Shown here in pieces: positions 25,764-34,653 of a DNA stretch of 64,000 nt (positions within the stretch are counted from its first letter, which is position 1; every line of letters begins with the position of its first letter). Origin of the DNA: Bacillota bacterium (lineage in GTDB: Bacteria > Bacillota > Sulfobacillia > Sulfobacillales > Sulfobacillaceae); NCBI GenBank assembly GCA_026627065.1, contig JAPNUO010000011.1, positions 1 through 64,000 of the forward strand, given 5' to 3'. The notes below the pieces were generated by a model that was given only the letters and a program-made list of their open reading frames with translations, did no database searches and was not told where the DNA came from. The position numbers and the translations under genes were made by a program.

Positions 25764-26756
25764 CTAGGAATTCAGCACGTACACCGTCACTTCCCGCACA
25801 CCCCAGTCAATGGCTTGGGTCGCCGTGTCATAGCATAAATCGATGCGGTCGCCGACAATGGCACCGCCGGTATCGGCCGCCAGGGCATAGCCATAGCCGG
25901 GAATGTAAAGGCGGCTACCCAGGGGGATGACCGCGGGATCTACTGCGGCAATGCCATAGCGTGCCTTGATGCCGGTTGCCGTATACCCAGTCGACCATTG
26001 GGGATCCGGCCAGTAGGCGGTGCTAAGCATGGGAATGGCTTCCTGAAAGCGCCGAATGGGGCCCGCCATGGTCATCGCCGGCCGCGCGGTGCCATATTCG
26101 ATGACTTCCGCCTCCGGCCACCGCGCCACTTGCGTCTTCGCCACCCAGGCCTCGGCCACGCGTCCGTTGGCCACCAGCTCTTTCAACCATTTGACCCGCA
26201 CGCCGTCGCGCCCTGGGTGTTTTAACACCGTGTGGCCTTCGGGCAACCAGGCCGCAGGCTCTCGCACGACCCGAAAGGGTATCCATTCGGTGGTGCGTTT
26301 GGTAACCCACCAGCGCCGAATGACGTTGATAGTGGTAGAGGCCGTCACTTTAGCGTTTAACGCCGGGCGTACCAGGTCAAGCGGTTGAAGCTTAATCTTG
26401 GCGGCCTCCAGTACCGTTTGCACGTGATAATGTGTGGTCCACAGGTGGATGCGGTGATGAGCGGTTTTAATCCAGATAGGCACGGCCTCTTTGACGTAAA
26501 TGGCCTCGGCCGCTTGGGCCGTGCGGCGGGTGGCGATCAGGCTATCGTGCCGGTTCGTCCTGAATCCGACTTCTTGAAGAATGGTCTTCACTTTTTTGCG
26601 AAATGTCCAGATGGAATAGTCGTTCTTGCCAGTCGGGCCTTGGACCACAATGTCGACATGCTGGAACTGCGTTCCCACGATGCCGGCGCCTACGGCGCAC
26701 ACCGCTGCGGCACCCAAAAACCAGGAACGGAGTCCCACCGTCCTCCATTTAGTCAA
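25764..26756 (-). CDS. YabE-like 3D-domain cell wall protein
   Basis: 330 residues. N-terminal signal/membrane anchor (WFLGAAAVCAVGAGIVGTQF), DUF348-like segments, a G5-type region around residues 145-215 and a C-terminal 3D domain: TGYTATGIKARYGIAAVDP, VIPLGSRLYIPGYG, ADTGGAIVGDRIDLC with the three conserved Asp. The 3D domain is a lytic transglycosylase-like fold in resuscitation/stationary-phase proteins. TTG start with AAAGGAGG upstream. Conserved neighbour of tatD and rsmA in Bacillus. Confidence 0.9.
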   Translation of the reverse strand: MTKWRTVGLRSWFLGAAAVCAVGAGIVGTQFQHVDIVVQGPTGKNDYSIWTFRKKVKTILQEVGFRTNRHDSLIATRRTAQAAEAIYVKEAVPIWIKTAHHRIHLWTTHYHVQTVLEAAKIKLQPLDLVRPALNAKVTASTTINVIRRWWVTKRTTEWIPFRVVREPAAWLPEGHTVLKHPGRDGVRVKWLKELVANGRVAEAWVAKTQVARWPEAEVIEYGTARPAMTMAGPIRRFQEAIPMLSTAYWPDPQWSTGYTATGIKARYGIAAVDPAVIPLGSRLYIPGYGYALAADTGGAIVGDRIDLCYDTATQAIDWGVREVTVYVLNS

Positions 26757-26808
26757 TAAGGGTCCTCCTTTAACATCGCGCTCCTCTGTAGTGAAATCGC
26801 TCTTTTCC

Positions 26809-27588
26809 TCAATTGCTGGGCAAATTGAGAGAAAATAGCGTAATAGTATTCGACATGGCCAAGGCCAATACCTCTTCGGTGCGGCAATTTTTTTGAGCGG
26901 CGATGACTTCGGCCACCCGAATCACCCGCACCGGCTCGTTGCGCTGGCCGCGCCATGGCACGGGGGACAAATAGGGCGAATCGGTTTCGATGAGGAAGCG
27001 GTCTCGGGGCACCTTGGCCGCCACCTGGCGGAGGTCCTGGGCGTTCTTAAAGCTGACGATGCCGGAAAAGGAGAGGTACCATCCCAAATCCAGGACGCGC
27101 TCGGCAAACGCCCACGACCCGGTAAACGAGTGAATCACGCCCCGAGGATGGCCGACCTCGCGGAGAATGCGCCACGTGTCCTCTTCCGCCTCGCGCATAT
27201 GCACCGAGACCGGCACATTGAGCCGCCGCGCCAATTGCAGCTGTTCGAAAAAGACCGCGCGCTGCACCTCGGGCGCGCTGTGGTTGTAGTGGTAGTCGAG
27301 GCCGATTTCGCCAATCCCCACCACCCGCTCTTGCGACAGCCAGGCTGTCAAGCGGTCTGCGAAGCCGGGCTGCCAGTCCCGGGCATCGTGGGGATGCAGC
27401 CCCACCAGCGCCCAGGCCTGAGGCCGCGGGCGCACCCAGGCCACGGCCGCCTCGGACGTGGGCAGGGTATAGCCTGGCACGATGACCCCCACCCCGGCCT
27501 GCACGGCGCGATCCCAGACCGCCTCGCGATCCGCGTCAAAGGCGGCGTCCTGCAGGTGGCCGTGGCTATCGATGGCCACCAACGTCAC
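26809..27588 (-). CDS. tatD: TatD-family metal-dependent hydrolase
   Basis: 259 residues, TIM-barrel DNase family. The start AIDSHGHL replaces the usual DTHCHL but keeps both metal His. VGLHPHDA, GEIGLDYHYN, VSVHMREAEEDTW, HSFTGSW and LIETDSPYLSP are all present. GTG 27588 overlaps the metG stop as GTGA. In Bacillus (yabD) it is likewise next to the methionyl-tRNA synthetase. Confidence 0.94.
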   Translation of the reverse strand: MTLVAIDSHGHLQDAAFDADREAVWDRAVQAGVGVIVPGYTLPTSEAAVAWVRPRPQAWALVGLHPHDARDWQPGFADRLTAWLSQERVVGIGEIGLDYHYNHSAPEVQRAVFFEQLQLARRLNVPVSVHMREAEEDTWRILREVGHPRGVIHSFTGSWAFAERVLDLGWYLSFSGIVSFKNAQDLRQVAAKVPRDRFLIETDSPYLSPVPWRGQRNEPVRVIRVAEVIAAQKNCRTEEVLALAMSNTITLFSLNLPSN

Positions 27589-29468
27589 TTGACCCGCGCC
27601 CCTTCCGCGACCCGGCTCAGCGGGGCCACCAGGCTCAGCGTCTCGCCGTCGGAGGCGGCCAGCAGCATCCCCTCGCTCACGATGCCGCGGAGCTTCGCCG
27701 GCTTGAGGTTGGCGACAATGACCACCTGCTGGCCTACCAGCGCCTCGGGGACATAAGAGCGGCGGATGCCGGACACTATGGTGCGCTCCCGCACCCCGTC
27801 GTCCACCACCAGGCGCAAAAGCTTCTCGGTACCCTCCACGACGGCCGCCTCGCGCACGGTGGCGACGCGAAGGTCAAGCTTTTGAAAGTCCTCCAGGCTG
27901 ATGAGGGAAGAAACGGCCTCGGGCGGTGGCGGCGGCGCGGCGGCCGGGCTCTCAATGCGGGGAAAGAGGGGATCGCCCCGGCGAATGCGCAGGCCCTGAG
28001 GCTGATAGCCCCAGAGGGCTTCGCGGTAGTGGGCGACCGGGGCGTCCAACCCCAACTGGGCTCGCAGGCGCGCCGGCGTCTCGATGAGAAACGGCGTCAG
28101 CAGCACCGACACCACGCGAAGACTTTCCCAGAGGCTGTAGAGCACATTGCCGAGCCGCACCCGCTCGCCCGCGCGCGCCAGATCCCAGGGTTTCTCCTCG
28201 TCAATGTATTTGTTGGCGCGCCGCACCAAGCGAAAGATGGCCGTCAAAGCATCAGAAATCGACAGCGCCTCCATGGCTTCGTCCACTTCGCGGTAGACCT
28301 CGGCCGCCACCCGCGCCAGCTCCCCGTCGTCCGCCTCGGCCACCAGCGTGGGCACCTCGTCGTCGCAAAAACGATGAATCATGGCGGTGGTGCGCGAAAG
28401 CAAATTGCCCAGATCGTTGGCGAGGTCCACGTTGGTCCGCAAGATGAGGCTCTCTTCCGTGTAGCTGCCGTCGGCACCAAACGGCACTTCGCGGAGGAGA
28501 TAGTAGCGGACGGGATCCACCCCGTAGCGATCCAAGAGGGCAATGGGGTCGACAGCATTGCCGAGGGACTTGCCCATCTTGGACTGGCCAATCAAAAGCC
28601 AGCCGTGGCCAAAGACGCGCTCCGGCAGCGGCAAGTCCAGCGCCAGCAGCATGATGGGCCAGATCACGGCGTGAAAGCGCACGATTTCTTTGCCCACCAA
28701 GTGCACGTTGGCGGGCCACGCGGCCTGGAAACGCTCATCGTCCGCCAAGTAGCCGGCCGCGGTGAGGTAATTGGTCAGGGCGTCGAACCACACGTAAATC
28801 ACATGGTCGGGATCCCCCGGCACCGGGATGCCCCACTGGATTCCCGTCCGCGAGACCGACAAGTCCTCCAGGCCGGCGTCAATAAAGTTCAGCATTTCGT
28901 GCCGCCGGGACACCGGCTGGATGAAGTCGGGATGCGTCTCGATGTAGTCGCGCAGCCGATCCTGATAGCGGCTTAAGCGGAAAAAGTAGCTTTCCTGGCG
29001 GACGCGCTCCACCGGCCGGCCGCAGTCCGGGCATTTGCCGTCCACCAGCTTGGATTCCGTCCAGTAGGACTCGTCGGGCACGCAGTACCAGCCTTCGTAG
29101 ACCCCTTTGTAGATGTCGCCCTGGTCTTGCAAACGCCGAAAGATGGCTTGTACCACTTTGGCGTGCCGCTCTTCGGTCGTGCGAATGAAGTCGTCGTAGG
29201 AAATGCCGAGCCGCTTCCAGAGGGGATCCTGGATAAACTGGACGATGGGGGTGACAAATTCCAGCGGCGTCACCTGGGCCGCTTCCGCCTTCCGCTGAAT
29301 TTTTTGCCCGTGCTCGTCGGTGCCGGTGACGAACAGCACGCGTTCCCCTTTTAAGCGGTGAAAGCGGGCCAACGCATCCGCCGCCACCGTCGTGTAGGCA
29401 TGGCCAATGTGTAAATTGTCGCTCGGGTAATAGATGGGCGTGGTAATGTACCACACAGATTGCCCCAC
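27585..29468 (-). CDS. metG: Methionyl-tRNA synthetase
   Basis: 627 residues from GTG 29468, preceded by AAGGAGG; the 45 upstream codons belong to the T-box leader. TTPIYYPSDNLHIGHAYTT holds the HIGH motif and QSKMGKSLGN the KMSKS motif (here KMGKS). One zinc-knuckle pair, CPDC, is seen in the connective peptide. The C-terminal part (LRVATVREAAVVEGTEKLLR) is the dimerising tRNA-binding EMAP/Trbp domain. Attenuated by an upstream T-box. Confidence 0.97.
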   Translation of the reverse strand: MGQSVWYITTPIYYPSDNLHIGHAYTTVAADALARFHRLKGERVLFVTGTDEHGQKIQRKAEAAQVTPLEFVTPIVQFIQDPLWKRLGISYDDFIRTTEERHAKVVQAIFRRLQDQGDIYKGVYEGWYCVPDESYWTESKLVDGKCPDCGRPVERVRQESYFFRLSRYQDRLRDYIETHPDFIQPVSRRHEMLNFIDAGLEDLSVSRTGIQWGIPVPGDPDHVIYVWFDALTNYLTAAGYLADDERFQAAWPANVHLVGKEIVRFHAVIWPIMLLALDLPLPERVFGHGWLLIGQSKMGKSLGNAVDPIALLDRYGVDPVRYYLLREVPFGADGSYTEESLILRTNVDLANDLGNLLSRTTAMIHRFCDDEVPTLVAEADDGELARVAAEVYREVDEAMEALSISDALTAIFRLVRRANKYIDEEKPWDLARAGERVRLGNVLYSLWESLRVVSVLLTPFLIETPARLRAQLGLDAPVAHYREALWGYQPQGLRIRRGDPLFPRIESPAAAPPPPPEAVSSLISLEDFQKLDLRVATVREAAVVEGTEKLLRLVVDDGVRERTIVSGIRRSYVPEALVGQQVVIVANLKPAKLRGIVSEGMLLAASDGETLSLVAPLSRVAEGARVK

Positions 29469-29485
29469 GTTGTCAGCCTCCTTGA

Positions 29486-29702
29486 TCAAAGAAAGAGCCC
29501 CTTCGCTGGAAGGGGCGACTGGGAGCCGCGGTACCACCCTTATTGGTCCTCTTTGTCCGCTATCGGGGACTGCCGGAAGCCTTACTCGCCGTTCAGGCTT
29601 CAAGCTCCAGGGCCATCGTCAGGGAGAAAACCGCCAGGCTCGCACCGTCCCTGACTCGCTGAAGTTCCCGCACCCCTGCCGTTCCCTTTCGTCGCTCGCG
29701 TT
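29486..29702 (-). ncRNA. T-box leader of metG
   Basis: The minus strand shows the T-box core AAGGGTGGTACCGCGG (29526-29541), followed by an intrinsic terminator: GCCCCTTC (29509-29516) / GAAGGGGC (29497-29504), then TCTTTCTTT. Upstream lies a stem-I-like structure with an 8-bp stem (GTCAGGGA/TCCCTGAC). An ATG at 29614-29616 on its 3' side is a candidate Met specifier. Uncharged tRNA-Met would favour the antiterminator and allow metG (and tatD) expression. Confidence 0.9.
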
Positions 29703-29708
29703 GGTGTC

Positions 29709-29737
29709 ATGCTAGCAAACCTCAAGAGGGCTGTCAA
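29709..29737 (-). promoter_or_regulatory. SigA promoter of the T-box/metG transcript
   Basis: TTGACA (29732-29737 on the minus strand), 17-nt spacer, TAGCAT (29709-29714). The predicted start, near 29702, fits the T-box leader length. Confidence 0.75.
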
Positions 29738-29893
29738 ATGTCGCAGGGACACCGTCTTCCGCTCCGCTTCCCCTTGGCGCCGTCAACGACCCACCGCCCG
29801 CCATGACGGACCCTGTCCTCCCCCGCGCCCCACAACCCGGGGAGGTGTCCCGTCCGAACAAGCGGGTGTCTTTCGGGATCTGTCCCGGCAGAT

Positions 29894-29899
29894 TATAAT
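29894..29899 (+). promoter_or_regulatory. -10 element before the HEPN/MNT pair
   Basis: Perfect TATAAT at 29894-29899, 31 nt before the GTG start. No good -35 at 16-18 nt spacing. Assigned because it is the only AT-rich patch in a GC-rich gap. Confidence 0.4.
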
Positions 29900-29930
29900 A
29901 TCCTCGTCTATGGATCGGGAGGGGTGCCGG

Positions 29931-30359
29931 GTGAGCGATCACGACGTGCGTTGGATCCAGCGCCTCAGCCATTTTCGTCGGGCTCTTCACCGCTTGCGCG
30001 AGGCCGACGCCCTGGCGGCCGCCCGGCCCTTATCGCCGCTGGAGCAGCAGGGAATGATCAAAGCCTTCGAATTTTGCTATGAACTGGCCTGGAATCTCCT
30101 GAAAGACTATCTGCAGGCGGAAGGGATCGGCAATCTGTACGGGTCCCGCAGCGCGATCCGAGCCGCGTTCAAGTTCGGCCTGATTGAGCGCGGCGAACTC
30201 TGGATGAGAATGGTGGACGACCGCAATTTCAGTAGCTATGCCTACGATGAGGTTGCCGCAACGCAACTGCTGGCGGCCATTCGCGCCGACTATCTGCCTT
30301 TGCTGGAAGCGTTGGAAGCCAGAATGGAGGCGCTTCGCGCCGAGGAGGACTTCTCGTGA
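29931..30359 (+). CDS. HEPN-domain protein (HepT/HI0074-like, putative toxin)
   Basis: 142 residues. The start GTG 29931 follows GGGAGGGG. The four-helix HEPN fold of the HI0074 type is recognisable from GMIKAFEFCYELAWNLLKDY and FGLIERGELWMRMVDDRNF. The signature of active HepT RNases is R-x4-H-x-Y; here the segment reads RNFSSYAYDE, so the His is replaced by Tyr while the last Tyr, the AMPylation target in studied HepT/MntA pairs, remains. Overlaps the MNT gene as GTGA. Confidence 0.85.
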   Translation: MSDHDVRWIQRLSHFRRALHRLREADALAAARPLSPLEQQGMIKAFEFCYELAWNLLKDYLQAEGIGNLYGSRSAIRAAFKFGLIERGELWMRMVDDRNFSSYAYDEVAATQLLAAIRADYLPLLEALEARMEALRAEEDFS

Positions 30360-30736
30360 CCTTCGGGTTGTCAGAAAACGCCATCAAGATCGTGCACCAG
30401 ATCCTCCGCCGCCACCCGGAGGTGGAACAAGCCATCCTCTACGGTTCGCGGGCTCAAGGCACATATCGCGCCGGCTCCGATATCGACCTCACCCTCGTCG
30501 GGGACCGGTTGACCCACGAGATTCTCCTCAGCATTGCCCAAGAGCTTGACGAATCGCCCCTCCCCTATACCGTCGACCTGTCTTTGTTCGCGGACATCCA
30601 GGATGCCGACGTCCGCGATCACATTCGCCGTCGCGGGCAAGTCTTTTACTCCAAGACCGATCCTGCCCCGGGAGGAGAGCCTGCGGCCGGCCCGAAGGCG
30701 GCGCGGGCCCCCACCTCCCGCGCCCCGTTGACTTAA
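30356..30736 (+). CDS. MNT nucleotidyltransferase (MntA-like antitoxin)
   Basis: 126 residues. ILYGSRAQGTYRAGSDIDLTL is the minimal nucleotidyltransferase signature GSx..-DxD. In the well-studied pairs this enzyme silences HepT by transferring AMP to a Tyr. GTG start overlaps the toxin stop; GAGGAGG at about 30341-30347 is the ribosome site. The last about 25 residues are Pro/Ala-rich and look non-conserved. It meets the minus-strand dehydrogenase gene tail to tail with a 4-nt overlap. Confidence 0.88.
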   Translation: MTFGLSENAIKIVHQILRRHPEVEQAILYGSRAQGTYRAGSDIDLTLVGDRLTHEILLSIAQELDESPLPYTVDLSLFADIQDADVRDHIRRRGQVFYSKTDPAPGGEPAAGPKAARAPTSRAPLT

Positions 30737-32040
30737 TTTAGGAGGGACAAATCCACCAAGGAACCGATCGAGACCGGACGCCGGGCGGCCACCGACTCGC
30801 GGGCGGCAATGCCGGTCAAGATGGAATACGCGCCAGCCCGCGTGCCCGCCCGGTGCGACAGCGGATCCGGGGCGTCGGCGTCCAGCCAGTGGAGCACCAT
30901 CCGCTCGTCGCCCCCGCCATGCCCTTCTATCGTCCGCGGCACCTCAATGACCTCAGCCCCGCCGAAGACGGGGTAAAACACAAAACGGTCGGTGCCATCG
31001 CTAGCCAGCGGGAATGTCGCGGGCGCGGCATCGGGGCTCACGCGATGCTGGACCCGCTCCAGAAAGGTCGTCGTGCCCTCAGGGATCACCGTTTCCAACA
31101 CGCCGCACTCCAGGCGGCCCTGGGTTCCGGTAAAGATCGCGCGATACCCTTCAAATGGCGTGTAAGCATGCAGGGCGTAATTCATCACGGTGCCGCCCGA
31201 ATAGGCCACCGACCCGGTCATCGTGTCCCAGATGTCGATCTGGTCGCTGAACACGCACCCGTCCCGCCAGTAACCGTCCACGTGTTCGGCTTCCCGATAG
31301 AGGGCTACCAGCACCGGGTCGCTCCAGTCAAACGCAAAGGCGCAAGCGTCCTTGACCGAACAGGTGCTGCACCGCTCCCCCCGTACGCCGCCCTGGTCGC
31401 CGTACACCTGTCGGCTGGCCCGGGCAAACACCTCCTCCGGCTCCTGGTTGAGCCACCAGTTGACGAGATCAAAATGGTGCGTCGCTTTGTGCACCCAGAG
31501 GCTGCCGGAGTTCGCGACTTTGCGGTGCCAGCGGCGAAAGTAGTCGGCCCCGTGAACGGTGTCCAGGTACCACTCAAACTGCACGGTGGCAATGCGTCCC
31601 AGCCGCCCCGAGGCGAGAAACTCTTTAATGGCGGTGGCATAGGGCGCATAGCGATAGTTGAAAGTGACCGTCACCCGATGCCCGCTGTCCCGTTCGGCCT
31701 GGAGGATGCGCGTCAGCTTTTCGGCGTCCGTGGTGAGCGGCTTTTCCGTCACCACATCGTAACCAGCCTTGAGGGCGCGCACAATGTACTCGTCGTGAAA
31801 GCGATCCACTGTCGTCACCAGCACGGTGTTGCAACCGCTCTCCCGTAACATCCGGTCAAAGTCGTCATACAGCGCGGCCTCAGTGTTCATCAGGCGCTGC
31901 GCCGCCTGCATGCGCACCGGGTTGGGGTCGTAGAGAGCCACAATGCGGGCGCGGTGCTCGCTCCCGTACTTCGCCAACATGCGCCCAAACATTGTCACGG
32001 CCCGGTAGCCGGTGCCCGCAATCGCAATCTTCTTCTCCAT
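30733..32040 (-). CDS. Gfo/Idh/MocA family dehydrogenase (island 1)
   Basis: 435 residues from ATG 32040 (GAAAGGGAG upstream). IAIAGTGYRAVTMFG is the NAD(P) Rossmann loop, VVTEKPLTTDAEKL the EKP motif and HKATHHFDLVNWW the catalytic His region. An insertion with ERCSTCSVKDAC gives three closely spaced Cys and WRDGCVFS a fourth. It is a clear paralogue of the enzyme at 61297, sharing both the Cys insert and the WYLDTVHGADYFRRWH-type segment. Last gene of the island 1 operon. The substrate is probably a uronate- or deoxy-sugar-derived compound. Confidence 0.85.
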   Translation of the reverse strand: MEKKIAIAGTGYRAVTMFGRMLAKYGSEHRARIVALYDPNPVRMQAAQRLMNTEAALYDDFDRMLRESGCNTVLVTTVDRFHDEYIVRALKAGYDVVTEKPLTTDAEKLTRILQAERDSGHRVTVTFNYRYAPYATAIKEFLASGRLGRIATVQFEWYLDTVHGADYFRRWHRKVANSGSLWVHKATHHFDLVNWWLNQEPEEVFARASRQVYGDQGGVRGERCSTCSVKDACAFAFDWSDPVLVALYREAEHVDGYWRDGCVFSDQIDIWDTMTGSVAYSGGTVMNYALHAYTPFEGYRAIFTGTQGRLECGVLETVIPEGTTTFLERVQHRVSPDAAPATFPLASDGTDRFVFYPVFGGAEVIEVPRTIEGHGGGDERMVLHWLDADAPDPLSHRAGTRAGAYSILTGIAARESVAARRPVSIGSLVDLSLLN

Positions 32041-32072
32041 GGTTCGACTCCCTTTCACCAATGATGCGAACA

Positions 32073-33734
32073 TTATGAAGCTGAGGGAAAGACTACGCCG
32101 GGGCTGGCCTCCGGCGTCAATTCGCCGTCCCGCCAGGCCCATACCGCGTTGCCCGCAATGTCCACGGCCAGCTCTATCCCGTCATACCAGAGCAATCCCT
32201 GCACAGAAGTCGGCTTTAGCCCTACCAGGCGAACCAGGCGGCCGGCTAAGTCGGTCACCACCCGCACCCCGGACGGCGCGCGTAGCCATAGCGCGCCGTC
32301 CCGGTACACCCAAAGCTCTCCCCCCTCGTGAATGAGTTGAAAGATCACGCCGTGGACGACGCGCTGGTAGCCGAGAACTGCCTCGCCGGCGCGCTCGCTT
32401 AACACCGACGGCATGAGCCCGCTAAACCAGAGTTCCTCCGAGGGGGAGACCAAAATGCCGGCGAGACGCTCGAGGTAGTCTAAAAAGCAGAGGACGGCGG
32501 GAGAATAGCGCTCGCCGTAGCCGTTCTGGCCGGTCCAGGGGTCCAGCGCTTGGGGAAACCGGCCCCCGTCCGCGAGGGCTTGCACCGCAGGATCCATGAC
32601 CCAGGCAAGTTCCGCCACATGGCCGTAGTGCTCAAATGTGTGGGGGGCCCTGAGCAGCGTCAGGAGGTTCGTGGCCCCGGCCCACGAATTGTACGTGGCG
32701 CGCCCGTCAAACCGGGGATCGCTCAGGGCCACCGAGGGAAACGGGTAGGCCGCAAAAAAATGGCGGGAGTTTAATAGGTAGCGGCGAAGGGCCGCCTCAA
32801 AGAAGGCGGCGTCGCCGACCCCGCTGTCGAGCACCCGAAGCAGGACGTCGGAATTGACCCGGATCCACTGCCCCTGGCGATCGCGGTCGTAAAAGAGGCC
32901 GTCATCGTGATCAAAGCACTCCCGAAACAAGGCGGCGCGCGTCTCCTCGGCGGCGCCCCGCCAGTAGTCCCCGTCCCCGGGCCTCGCGAGCGCATCCGCT
33001 AGCCGGGCTAAGTGCTGCCGCTGGGCATACAGCATCGCGGTGAGATCGGGGGCCAACAGCGGAAGGAGCGGCGAGTTGGGATCGTAGCGGTCCGCCTGAC
33101 GGCGCCAGGTGCGGTCGGGGATATGCCAAAAGCGCGGTGAGCCGTCGTGCCCCGTATCAAAGGTGCAAAATGCCTCGAGGCAGCCGGTCCCCCGCGTTTG
33201 ACGATGGCGGACGAGCCACCGGTCAAAGCGGGCGATAGCGTCGTAGGCTTGGGCGAGCGCGCCGGCGTCGAGTCCCCCCGCCAATCGCCAGAGAACGCCG
33301 GCGGTGCGGGAGAGGGGCGTGACAACCTGCACCTGGTCGAAATGCGCTCGTTGCTGCTGGATCTTATACGGAATCAAGCCGTCGTCGCGCTGCCAGGCCA
33401 AAAAGGCCGAAAAGGTGCGCCAGGCCACGCCGGGGAGGTACCGCGCCAGCACTTCCGCACTGATGGTCCCGGTGCTTTCGAGCCAAGTTCCGCGGTACGG
33501 GCCCCCTTCTCGCAACACCAGCCCCCCGACGAGCGTCTCGCTCTCGATGCAGTCGCCCCAGAGAATCTCCACCGCCTCGTTAAACCGGCTTTCCAGCCAC
33601 CCGGTCTCTTCTACCAGGGCTACCGACGCCTGGGCCCATTCCGCCGCCAGCTCCTCACGGGGGCGGCGTTCGGCGGCGGAGCGCGCCAGTTTTTCCCGAA
33701 TCTCGTCCACGATGGCCATGGCGACCGATCTCAC
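32073..33734 (-). CDS. Alpha/alpha-barrel glycoside hydrolase (MGH1/GH63-like)
   Basis: 553 residues. Repeated helical hairpins and motifs such as GDCIESETLVGG, DDGLIPYKIQQQRAHFDQVQ, DHDDGLFYD and GQNGYGERYSPAVL suggest an (alpha/alpha)6 glycosidase of the MGH1/GH63/trehalase-like clan. A beta-rich C-terminus (about 430-553) follows. No signal peptide, so it is intracellular and acts on imported oligosaccharides. GTG 33734 overlaps the GH43 stop (GTGA); an internal ATG at 33719 is an alternative start. Substrate unknown. Confidence 0.65.
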   Translation of the reverse strand: MRSVAMAIVDEIREKLARSAAERRPREELAAEWAQASVALVEETGWLESRFNEAVEILWGDCIESETLVGGLVLREGGPYRGTWLESTGTISAEVLARYLPGVAWRTFSAFLAWQRDDGLIPYKIQQQRAHFDQVQVVTPLSRTAGVLWRLAGGLDAGALAQAYDAIARFDRWLVRHRQTRGTGCLEAFCTFDTGHDGSPRFWHIPDRTWRRQADRYDPNSPLLPLLAPDLTAMLYAQRQHLARLADALARPGDGDYWRGAAEETRAALFRECFDHDDGLFYDRDRQGQWIRVNSDVLLRVLDSGVGDAAFFEAALRRYLLNSRHFFAAYPFPSVALSDPRFDGRATYNSWAGATNLLTLLRAPHTFEHYGHVAELAWVMDPAVQALADGGRFPQALDPWTGQNGYGERYSPAVLCFLDYLERLAGILVSPSEELWFSGLMPSVLSERAGEAVLGYQRVVHGVIFQLIHEGGELWVYRDGALWLRAPSGVRVVTDLAGRLVRLVGLKPTSVQGLLWYDGIELAVDIAGNAVWAWRDGELTPEASPGVVFPSAS

Positions 33735-34639
33735 GCCTCCCCTGCCCGGCGAATTCGAAGGCGCCCCGCCTCTTCTTCAACGAGAAAAAAGCGCGCGCGC
33801 TCGTGCGGCGTCCGATTCGGCCGGTGCAGCGCCAGGCGAAGCTGCCCGTCCAATCCGCGAAACACCATCCCATGGCCGCCGTCCTCATCGTAAATGGGGC
33901 GCGCCTCCTGAATCCAGGGGCCCTCAATCCGGCCGGACGGCGACCGGGCGCCGCCCAGCGCATACCCTTTATCGGTAAAGCTGGACCACAGCAGATAGAG
34001 GCTGCCGTCGGCCAATCGGTGCACAAAGGGCCCGTCGGTCACATAGCTTTGGCCGTCGGGGAAGACGCGGTTTGGATGCGAGACCACCCAGGGCGCCTCC
34101 CGCGCCGTAAACAGGCGCACCGGCGCTTGCCGGGGGTCGGGATCCCAGCTCTCCGTCAGCTTCTCCGCCCAAATCTCCCCGTTTTGCACGTCCACCCACT
34201 CGCGGCAAAAGACGAGCCAGCGCTGGCCCTCTTCATCCTGGTAGAAGGTGCCGTCGAGCGCATTCCAGCTGTCTGGGGTGAGAAACCCGCGCTGCAGCGG
34301 CCGATATGGCCCGGTAATCTCGGCGCTGGCCAGCACCGCGGTGCCCCGGCGCTGCGTTTCCGCATGCTTAAAGGTGGCCAGCATGATCCAGCGATGGTCC
34401 AGGCGATAGACTTCGGGCGCCCAAAAATTCTCGCGCGCCCAAAAGGCGGGGTCAGGCCGAAAGGCAGGAATGGGCCCTGTCCAGTGCGCCAGATCCTCGC
34501 TGCGGTAGCAGTCAAAGCCGGTGCCGGCGCCCCAAATGTTGGCGTCGGTACTGCCAAACAGGTAGTACGCGCCCTCTTCCGGCACAGGCACCACAAAGGG
34601 GTCGCGAATCTGAATGTCCTCCAGCGTCCAGGTTTTCAT
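33731..34639 (-). CDS. Glycoside hydrolase family 43-like protein
   Basis: 302 residues from ATG 34639 with GGGAGAGGGCGG upstream. Five-bladed propeller signatures: DIQIRDPFVV (catalytic base Asp), FWAPEVYRLDHRW, ALDGTFYQDEEGQ, SHPNRVFPDGQSYVTDGPFV. GH43 enzymes are arabinosidases, xylosidases or galactosidases; here an arabinan or galactan side chain of pectin is a reasonable guess. No signal peptide. The frame is open far upstream into lacI but that part is antisense-like noise. Confidence 0.85.
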   Translation of the reverse strand: MKTWTLEDIQIRDPFVVPVPEEGAYYLFGSTDANIWGAGTGFDCYRSEDLAHWTGPIPAFRPDPAFWARENFWAPEVYRLDHRWIMLATFKHAETQRRGTAVLASAEITGPYRPLQRGFLTPDSWNALDGTFYQDEEGQRWLVFCREWVDVQNGEIWAEKLTESWDPDPRQAPVRLFTAREAPWVVSHPNRVFPDGQSYVTDGPFVHRLADGSLYLLWSSFTDKGYALGGARSPSGRIEGPWIQEARPIYDEDGGHGMVFRGLDGQLRLALHRPNRTPHERARFFLVEEEAGRLRIRRAGEA

Positions 34640-34653
34640 GTCCGCCCTCTCCC

